This document shows positions 20,001 to 27,500 of a DNA stretch of 64,000 nucleotides, in pieces. The notes under the pieces were generated by a model. It ran no database searches. It was not told the DNA's origin and was given only the letters and a program-made list of their open reading frames with translations. The first letter of the stretch is position 1. Each line of letters starts with the position of its first letter. The stretch covers positions 1 through 64,000 of the forward strand of contig JABJIU010000012.1 of NCBI GenBank assembly GCA_018661145.1. Direction: 5' to 3'. The position numbers and the translations under genes were made by a program. This DNA comes from Pseudomonadota bacterium (GTDB lineage: Bacteria; Pseudomonadota; Gammaproteobacteria; Arenicellales; UBA868).

Positions 20001-21138
20001 TCCGATACCTTCAGTATCTATCGTTGCGAGCGAAGATGAGGCGCCGGTCTATCTGATTACGGGCGGCATGGGCAAGATCGGTCTTGCGCTAGCCAGGCAT
20101 CTCCAGAAGACGGAGGGAGCAAAGGTCGCACTCATTGGCCGACAAAGGCTTTCGGCGCTGCTGGACCCAGTGCAAGACGAAGACGAAATGGTAACCTTCG
20201 ACATCGATGATATTGACATGGAGACGCAGGCCGAAACGAGTTCCGGTCCTCGCGACCTATGCGCTGCTGATACGCTGCTGATAGAGGCCGACGTGAGTGA
20301 TGAGTATGCACTTCGACGCGCGTTCGCCGCGGCAGAAACAGCGTTCGGGCGCGTCGACGTCATCGTCCATGCCGCGGGCGCTGCGGCCAGAGAAACCTTT
20401 ACCCCCTTCGAAGACCTATCACCTGCTGTAGCGGCGCGACATTTTTCTCCAAAAGTTAATGCCGTCGACGTGCTGTGCGCTATAGCACGTGAGAAGCCGC
20501 TGCGTGCATGTGTGCTCATGTCATCGCTTGCAAGCTGTCTCGGCGGCTTGGGTTTCGCCGCGTATGCAGCCGCGAATGCGTATATGGATGCGGTAGCTCA
20601 ACGTGAGGACGGGGTTAACGGTGTGCGCTGGGTAAGCATCGGCTGGGACGCCTGGCAACCACCTGATAATGCCTTCCCGAAGGGTCGAAACGGCACTGCG
20701 CTCACAGGGGCTATTTCTGAAGACGATGGCGCGGCCGCATTCTCCCGCATACTCGCGTCCAATGCGGGACCCAATGTGCTGGTTTCTGCTACAGAACTTT
20801 TGAATCGCTTGAACCAGAGCGCACCGGCGGAGGCGGCATCCCGGCGCGATAAGGTCTCCCGGGTACTGTCTGACCCCGTCCCTCCAAGTGCGGATGAGCT
20901 GATCGCTTCAATCTGGTGCGAGCTTCTTGGTTTGGACAAGGTCGATCCCGACGATGACTTCTACGACCTCGGCGGTAATTCGCTGCTCGCCACCCAGGTA
21001 GCTGCCAGATTGCGCCGGGCATTCGGAATAGAACTGTCGGTACAGGTCGTGTTCGAGGAAACCACGGTGGAGAGCCTGGCTCGGCGTATAGAGGCGCTCG
21101 GTGCGAGCGAATCCGAGCAACCAGGCGAGACGAACTAA
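17062..21138 (+). CDS. Type I PKS module KS-(inactive AT)-KR-ACP
   Basis: 1358 residues; starts at a GTG overlapping the previous stop by 4 bp. The KS is intact (Cys183, EAHGTGT at 317, NIGHLD). The AT region (about 505-720) is shortened: the nucleophile motif GHSxGE is replaced by GLGTGE (600-605), so the catalytic Ser is absent, and no HAFH-type motif remains. The ACP must therefore be loaded by another AT, plausibly that of the first or fourth assembly-line gene. A structural KR half (about 790-985) and a catalytic KR (TGGMGKIG from 1000, Lys in SPKVNA, SSLAS, YAAANAY) predict a beta-hydroxy product. The KR has an acidic insert of about 40 residues after its first strand-helix unit. ACP Ser1307. 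It would extend the Thr-bound chain to a statine-like 4-amino-3,5-dihydroxyhexanoyl unit (inference). Confidence 0.93.
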   Translation: MTTGAPNSAEDKIAIVGMACQAPGAPDLETFWRNVVNGVDSIETLSDDELRTAGVPESLVKDPQYVRSGGFVANADRFDAGLFQCTPREAAMLDPQHRLLLECAWHALEHAGHGHLATSTRTGVYAGVANSNYYSTLVRPSLDPQDSSAAYQALLSGERDFATTRLSYYFNLTGPSLDVQTACSTSLVAVHLACQSLLSGECDIALAGGAAVRMPQRIGYLYEEGMILSPDGRCRPFDARSNGTTIGNGAGLVVLRRLEDALTDGDTVHAVILGSAVNNDGSSKIGYTAPSIEGQSGVVLEAQLVAGVTAESIGYVEAHGTGTRLGDPIEVTALTDAFRRSTTARGFCALGSVKSNIGHLDIAAGVIGLIKAALVVSRGTIPPMLHFRDPNPALSLDSTPFYVPGVARTWPTHPVRRAGVSSFGIGGTNAHVILEAHEDTRPPVSHKPFDVLVVSAASAAACRSTAHALAAGLELEDAPALPNVAYTLAVGRRWLAYRQAVACTSRADAIEQLRAAFEPDVAVDNLEVVWVFLDDAGSYAGMGQDLAKVEPAYRTAQTDASLAFSAFPHARPEDMALFTLQYGLTALWREWGVQPVTILGLGTGEYAAGVAAGVLTLDDAVRLISARGDAERFQAELSCTRPSQSKVNWLSAQNGQYTQGLAARGIEEWLSHLEGRSHARVALRALLDGSAKAVVQIGPGDAITEFSRGYAPPSTVIVGSCPGKAKNENSSMADSVAALWKAGVDIDWEGFHRQRGGRRVPLPLYPFDRARHWFDTPTSDTSASPRPVIAPGVKIYAPTWMRMQGLPKDNGMNGQDQHWLLVGDLHGLASKLDERLRRRGSSVVRSRLDSGDLEAVLSINRAHRVVYLDANYDGIVRLGQLLISTGIASKHTSSLIAVTESLHLVSGVEASDPRRSLALGPLLVLPQEHPEIHCRNIDIAGNRREDLAARLCDECVVDDAPGILAIRDTHRWRMSAEPVDPIPSVSIVASEDEAPVYLITGGMGKIGLALARHLQKTEGAKVALIGRQRLSALLDPVQDEDEMVTFDIDDIDMETQAETSSGPRDLCAADTLLIEADVSDEYALRRAFAAAETAFGRVDVIVHAAGAAARETFTPFEDLSPAVAARHFSPKVNAVDVLCAIAREKPLRACVLMSSLASCLGGLGFAAYAAANAYMDAVAQREDGVNGVRWVSIGWDAWQPPDNAFPKGRNGTALTGAISEDDGAAAFSRILASNAGPNVLVSATELLNRLNQSAPAEAASRRDKVSRVLSDPVPPSADELIASIWCELLGLDKVDPDDDFYDLGGNSLLATQVAARLRRAFGIELSVQVVFEETTVESLARRIEALGASESEQPGETN

Positions 21139-24100
21139 TGAACACTGAGGACCAATTAGCAAGCGAGCTCATCGAGCGCCTCGCCGGGCTTGGTATCGAG
21201 GTGCAGGCGCGAGGTGACCGCTTGCTCTGTCACGGTTCGCGAAAAGTCGTAACACAAGAAATTCAGCGCGAGCTGGCATTGCGAAAACGCGAAATCCTCG
21301 CATTTTTGCAGCCCTCGACCGTACCTGCGGTGGATGACCACCCACTGTCATTCGCACAGCAACGGCTATGGTTTCTTGACCAGATGCAACCTGGCAGCGT
21401 CAGCTACTCGCTATCTATGGCACAGTATCTTTTCGGCCCCCTGGACACTCAGGCACTCGGCCGCGCCGTCACGGGCCTTGTCCGTCAACATGAGACACTG
21501 AGGTGTATTTTCCCAGTGGTCGATGACGCGCCGGTTCAGCGCGTGCTGCCGCCATTTGAAGCTGAAGTTTCCATAGTTGATCTGCGCCATTTACCTTCCG
21601 AAACCCGTGACCGAGAGGCACAGCGGCTCGCCCGCGTGGAAACAGAGAAGCCCTTCGATCTGGCAGTGGGCCCTCTCCTTCGGCTCAGTGTCTATCAACT
21701 CGATGAGTGGTCCCACATTTTTGTGCTGGTCGTGCACCACATGATTGCGGACGGCTGGTCCGTCGCATTACTCGGCCGTGACCTGTCTGCCTTTTATGCG
21801 GCCGAGGTCGAAGCTGCACGCCCCCCCCAAATGGTCGCAACACCTTCAACGCGATATACCGACTACTCAGGCTGGCAGCGAACAGCATTGGAAGGACAAG
21901 CTTTTCAGGACGACCTACGCTACTGGACCAAGCACCTAGCCGACGCCCCTCGTATTCTCGCGCTACCTCTGGACCGCCCTCGCCCACCGCTGCCGTCTTA
22001 CCGCGGTGGGAGAATCGAGTTCCTATTGGATGCTGTCCCAACCGCTGAGCTGCGCAAACTCGCCCGCCATGCGGGCGCCAGTCTGTACATGCTCTTGCTG
22101 GCAGTTAGCAGTGTTCTGCTGGCCCGCCAAACCCGCGAGACCTGCGTGACTATCGGCTGTCCCGTGGCGGGGCGTGACCGAGAGGAATGGGCCGAAGTGG
22201 TTGGCTGTTTCGTCAATACGTTGGCACTAAAGGTCGACTTGACTGGGGATCCGACCTTTATGGAGTTGCTTCGCCGGGTGCGCGAGACCTCGATTGCAGC
22301 ATATGAGCATCAAAACACCCCCTTCGAACAGGTGGTCGAGGCCCTTCAGCTGGAACGCGATCTCAGCAGAAACCCGCTTGTGCAGGTCTCTGTTGGCTTG
22401 CATAACGCGCCCGGTCAGACACCACTGGCCACGTTCCCATTACCGGGGCTTAAAGCAACTCCAATCGATCTCGGCGCAGGCACCGTTCGTTTCGACCTGG
22501 AGCTAGATATTTGGGAAGTGGCAGATGGCCTCCACATCCGTATGCAGTATGCCCTCGATCTCTTTGATGAGCCCACTGCGGCGCGTATAGCTTCGGAGCT
22601 CGAGGTGTTGCTGGGCGAGGTCGTTGCGGATGCTGAGAGACCCGTGTCCCGGCTACCTTTAGTGACCCTAGACCAGCGACGTTCATTGCTTGCCGCGTCG
22701 AATCCGCAAGCGGTCTTACCCCCGGGCGAGCTGCTGCTTCACGAACTGGTAAAGAACGCGGCGACAAGAGATCCGGACGCCGTTGCCGTCGTGGCTGGCG
22801 TAACTAGCTTGCGCTACGGCCAATTGGAGCGATGTGCCGAAGCTCTTGCCGCACGGCTGACCGAGGCGGGCGTTCGGGCGGGCGAGCCCGTCGGCCTTTG
22901 TATTGGCCGCGGCCATTCGGTCGTTATCGGTATCCTCGCGATCTTAAAGACAGGGGCAGCCTACGTCCCCCTGGATCCACAGCATCCACCAAGTCGTTTA
23001 CAGATGGTTCTCGATGACTGCGCAGCCCGAATCGTGGTCATGGAACCGCAGTTCGCGACCCTGTTCTCGACCAGCGTAATTAGCAGTGTGTACATCGACG
23101 CGGATGACATGGCGCAGTCGCCGCCTCACCCAGTGCCCGTGCGGCCGAGATACGCCGATGAGAGCACAGCCTACATTATGTACACGTCCGGTTCCACGGG
23201 ACGCCCGAAGGGGGTAGCTGTTCCACACCGGGCCGTGGCCGGGCTCCTGCATGCTATGCACCAAGTGCTTCCGCTCGGGCCACAAGACGTATTCCTCGCC
23301 GTAACTACCTTTGCGTTCGATATTTCTGTGCTGGAGCTCTTACAGCCGCTAATCAATGGCGCACGGCTCGTCATCGCGCAATACGAAGACACGATCGACG
23401 CAAGGAGGCTCTCGCAGACCCTGACCGATCGCCAAGTCACCTGCATGCAGGCGACCCCCGCCACCTGGAACATTCTGGTCGAGGACGGTTGGTCAGGCGC
23501 GCCACACATGACAGCAATGTGTGGTGGCGAGAGGATGCCGGCGCATCTTGCCGTAGCCCTGTCCACTCTTTGCAAACGCGTCTGCAATGTCTACGGTCCG
23601 ACCGAAGCGACCATTTGGTCTTCGATTGATGAAGTACGCGCCGATGCGCCGGTCACGATCGGATACCCACTAGAAAACAGTGAAATGTATGTGCTTGATA
23701 AGCACCTCGAACCATTACCATTGGGCATGGTGGGCGAGATCTGGATCGGTGGCCATAGCCTGTCCCACGGCTATTTCAAACAGCCACTGCTTACAGCAAA
23801 AAATTTCGTGCCCGATCCATTCAGCGCGCGCCCCGGCGCCAGGCTCTATCGCACTGGCGATCTGGGGCTCAAACGTGAAGACGGTCGTCTGGAGTGTCTT
23901 GGCCGGATTGACATGCAGCTCAAGTTTCGCGGATTTCGCATCGAACCGGGAGATATAGAGGCCGCCATCCTTTCAGATTCACGGGTCAGTCAGGCTGTCG
24001 TCAACCTGTTCGAAGAGGAAGCCGGGGAAGAACGCCTGGTGGCACATGTGGTTCCACATAACGGAAAGACACTTCAGGTTCACGACCTACATCTGTACTT

Positions 24101-24572
24101 GCAGGACCTCTTGCCCGCCTACCTCGTACCATCACAATACGTGATACTGAACAGCCTCCCCACGGGACCCAACGGAAAGATCGACCGGGCTTCGCTTCCG
24201 TCGCCCAAAACCGTCAACAAGCCGATGACTTCTAGCCCTGGGCCCAGGACGCAGTTGGAGCACATGCTGGCTGAAATTTGGGCGATGGTTTTGGGCATCG
24301 ATCAGGTAGGTCTGGATGACAGCTTTTTCGCCCTCGGTGGACACTCTCTTCTGCTCACCCGGGTCCGCGCAGAGATCGCCACACGCCTCGAAAGAGACGT
24401 TCCTGTGCTCGACCTGTTCCGTTGGCCAACTTTACGTGCCTTGGCCGCGCACCTTGACGGCACTGCTACAGAGCCCCCTGCATCAGGAAGCGCAGATGTA
24501 GTCTCACGCCAACTTGCCGCTCTAGAACGTTTGGCTCAGGCAGGTAAAGAAAGCCAGTTGACCAATGACTGA
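21138..24572 (+). CDS. NRPS module: docking-C-A(Gly)-PCP
   Basis: 1144 residues, overlapping the previous stop by one base (TAATG). The first 60 residues (ELIERLAGLGIEVQARGDRL, then ELALRKREILAFL) match the TubC-type N-terminal docking domain, which receives the chain from an upstream ACP. The C domain (HHMIADGWS at 200) is an ordinary LCL type. The A domain (YTSGSTGRPKG at 682) has specificity residues read as DILQMGVIW, close to the established Gly code DILQLGLIW. PCP Ser1070 in ALGGHSLL. It adds Gly to the polyketide-extended chain. The gene sits between two PKS genes, with overlaps on both sides (8 bp downstream), consistent with one operon. Confidence 0.93.
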   Translation: MNTEDQLASELIERLAGLGIEVQARGDRLLCHGSRKVVTQEIQRELALRKREILAFLQPSTVPAVDDHPLSFAQQRLWFLDQMQPGSVSYSLSMAQYLFGPLDTQALGRAVTGLVRQHETLRCIFPVVDDAPVQRVLPPFEAEVSIVDLRHLPSETRDREAQRLARVETEKPFDLAVGPLLRLSVYQLDEWSHIFVLVVHHMIADGWSVALLGRDLSAFYAAEVEAARPPQMVATPSTRYTDYSGWQRTALEGQAFQDDLRYWTKHLADAPRILALPLDRPRPPLPSYRGGRIEFLLDAVPTAELRKLARHAGASLYMLLLAVSSVLLARQTRETCVTIGCPVAGRDREEWAEVVGCFVNTLALKVDLTGDPTFMELLRRVRETSIAAYEHQNTPFEQVVEALQLERDLSRNPLVQVSVGLHNAPGQTPLATFPLPGLKATPIDLGAGTVRFDLELDIWEVADGLHIRMQYALDLFDEPTAARIASELEVLLGEVVADAERPVSRLPLVTLDQRRSLLAASNPQAVLPPGELLLHELVKNAATRDPDAVAVVAGVTSLRYGQLERCAEALAARLTEAGVRAGEPVGLCIGRGHSVVIGILAILKTGAAYVPLDPQHPPSRLQMVLDDCAARIVVMEPQFATLFSTSVISSVYIDADDMAQSPPHPVPVRPRYADESTAYIMYTSGSTGRPKGVAVPHRAVAGLLHAMHQVLPLGPQDVFLAVTTFAFDISVLELLQPLINGARLVIAQYEDTIDARRLSQTLTDRQVTCMQATPATWNILVEDGWSGAPHMTAMCGGERMPAHLAVALSTLCKRVCNVYGPTEATIWSSIDEVRADAPVTIGYPLENSEMYVLDKHLEPLPLGMVGEIWIGGHSLSHGYFKQPLLTAKNFVPDPFSARPGARLYRTGDLGLKREDGRLECLGRIDMQLKFRGFRIEPGDIEAAILSDSRVSQAVVNLFEEEAGEERLVAHVVPHNGKTLQVHDLHLYLQDLLPAYLVPSQYVILNSLPTGPNGKIDRASLPSPKTVNKPMTSSPGPRTQLEHMLAEIWAMVLGIDQVGLDDSFFALGGHSLLLTRVRAEIATRLERDVPVLDLFRWPTLRALAAHLDGTATEPPASGSADVVSRQLAALERLAQAGKESQLTND

Positions 24573-27500
24573 TCGGGCCGTTCCACGCATCGGAGGTATC
24601 GCCGTCATCGGCTTTGCTTGCCGTGCTCCTGGAGCGCTTAACGCTGACCAGTTCTGGAGCAATCTTGTGGACGGCGTTGAGTCTATCAATCACTTCACGC
24701 CGCAAATCCTGATCGAATCCGGAGTAGATCCCGCACAGATTGCGGACCCCGCCTACGTGCCGGCTAGGGGCGTTCTTAGCGAGGCGGATTGTTTCGACGC
24801 GCCGCTGTTCGGTTTTACGCCGCACGAAGCATCGTTGATGGATCCGCAACACCGGATAATGCTTGAGTGTGCGTGGGAAGCCCTAGAGCATGGCGGGTAC
24901 GGCGCCCCCGGCCGGGGCGCCCGAGTGGCCGTATACGCTGGCGTCGCACTCAATACCTACCTCCTCCGCAACATTTTTGCCCATCAAGGCGTGCTGGCCA
25001 CGGAGGGTGAGCACCAATTGCTGGTTGCCAGTGACAAGGACTTTGTCGCACCACGCATCTCTCACCAGATGGGCTTCACCGGTCCGAGTATCAGCGTGCA
25101 AACAGCTTGTTCGACGTCGCTGGTAGCCGTACACATGGCATGCCATGCCTTGCTCAGCCATCAGTGCGACATGGCGCTCGCCGGGGGTGCGGCCATCACG
25201 GTGCCACAGGAGCATGGATACGCCTTTCGAGAAGGCGGCATTCTCTCCGCTGATGGACATTGCCGACCATTTGATGCTCGCGCGGCCGGCACGGTGCCGG
25301 GTAATGGCGCTGGCGTCGTGGTGCTCAAGCGGGTCACGGACGCCATCGAAGACGGGGACACAATCCATGCAGTGATCGCGGGCTCTGCAATCAACAACGA
25401 TGGCGCTAATAAAGTGGGGTTCACAGCGCCGAGCATCAGCGGGCAAACGGCCGTCATCTCTCAAGCGCTTGCCCTGGCGGGCGTGGGAGCGGGTTCCATC
25501 GGGTACGTCGAGGCGCACGGCACAGGCACCCCGCTGGGGGACCCGATAGAGGTGGCAGCACTCACAGCTGCATTTCGTCAGACGACCGCAGAACAAGGCA
25601 ATTGCTGGCTAGGTTCCGTTAAGGGCAACCTTGGCCATCTTGATACAGCAGCCGGTATCATCGGCTTGATCAAGACTGTTATGGCAGTGCACAGCGGAGT
25701 GGTTCCCCCCAGCCTGCATTTCGAGCAGCCGAACCCAGCACTTGACCTCGATACCAGCCCTTTCCAGGTGCCAACGACGACCCAACAATGGCGCCTCACA
25801 GGGCCGCGCCGGGCCGGAGTGAGTTCCTTCGGCATCGGCGGAACCAATGCTCACGTCATCGTAGAGGAGGCGCCCACCCCCAAAGTGCCGGACGGAGTGG
25901 CTCGCAAAGCTCAAATCTTTTGCATTTCAGCGCGCACGTCCGACGCCTTAGACCGGGCCTGCGCTTCACTCGCTCCAGCCGTCGCCGCCAGCAAGGCGCC
26001 ACTGTCAAACATCGCTTTCACCCTCGCCTCAGGTAGGCGCGCATTCGCGCAGCGACGTGCCTTCGTCGCGAGTAGTGCCATCGAAGCCACCGAACGGTTG
26101 AAGCATGCCGGAGCCGCAGTGCCATTCGTAGCCGACCGACCGACGGTGTGGTTGTTCCCCGGCCAAGGCTCGCAGTACCTCGGCATGGGCGAGGCACTTG
26201 CACGCCAGGAGCCGGCCTTTGATGCCGCTCTTGCCGATGCGACCGCCGCGCTAGAGCGGGCGGGGGTACCGGACATCCGAGCATGCATCTGGCCCGCGGC
26301 GCACGACAATGACGCATACGAGTGCCTCACGCGAACCGCGAACGCCCAAACCGCAATATTCGCCATAGAGTACGCACTCGCGGAGCTTTGGCGCTCGTGG
26401 GGAATGGTCCCCGGCGGGGTGCTCGGTCACAGCGTTGGCGAATTTTGCGCTGCAGTTATCGCAGGCGTCATGTCGCTGGAAGATGCGGCCCGGCTTGTGG
26501 CTGCACGTGGCCGCATGATGCAAAACATGGCTGCTGGTGTAATGCTTTCGGTCTCCCTCGACGAACGGAGCGCGACTGATTTTCTTCGGCCCGGGATCTG
26601 GCTGAGCGCGGTCAATACGCTCGATTCATGCGTACTCGGTGGCGCTCCGCAAGACATTGCTGAACTGGAGAATGAACTCAGCAGGCGTGACGTAGAAACA
26701 CGTCGCCTTAAGACATCTCACGCGTTTCATACCGGAATGATGGAACCCATGCTTGAGGATTTCCGTGCCGAGGCGGCCAAGGTCCCACTCCATGAGCCCA
26801 AGATACCATGGGTTTCGTCCGTGTCCGGCTCCTGGCTTGGTGCTGATGACACGATATCGCCCGACTACTGGGTCCGCCAGATCCGCGAGCCAGTACGTTT
26901 TGCAGCGGCGCTAACCAACATTATCGACAATGGCGACCCGGCGGTGCTTGAGGTAGGGCCAGGCATCGCCCTCACTACACTGACCCGCAAGAGTATTGGC
27001 TCCGGTAGTGTTGCCGTGAGTTCATGCGGCCAGCCAACTGGAGACGAAGTAGACGCCATAGCAAAGGCGCTTTCGACCGTGTGGGCCGCGGGTGTCGAAG
27101 TGGACTGGGCACGCTACTACGCCACTCAAGCTCCGGGCCGGGTACCGCTTCCAGGGTATCAATTCGATCGTCAACGGTACTGGATCGATCCCCCAAGTGG
27201 ATCATCAGACCGCGAGCCACCAGGCAGCGATTTGGCTGAAGACACCGCTAGCGCGCGCATGTTCGTGCCGGCTTGGGACGTGGCACCAGCCCCAGTGCAG
27301 CAAGAAGCTTCCTCGCGCTGGTTGCTCATCCTTGATCAATACGGGATCGGCGATGCATTAGCATTGCTCCTCGGAGCGCTAGGCGTGGAAGTACAGACAC
27401 TCCCCTGGCTGGATCGGGTCAGGGTCGATGCGCAGACCTATGCAGACATTCTAAGCGAAAGCCGACCCGACCATGTAGTGCACCTTGGCAGCATTACTGC

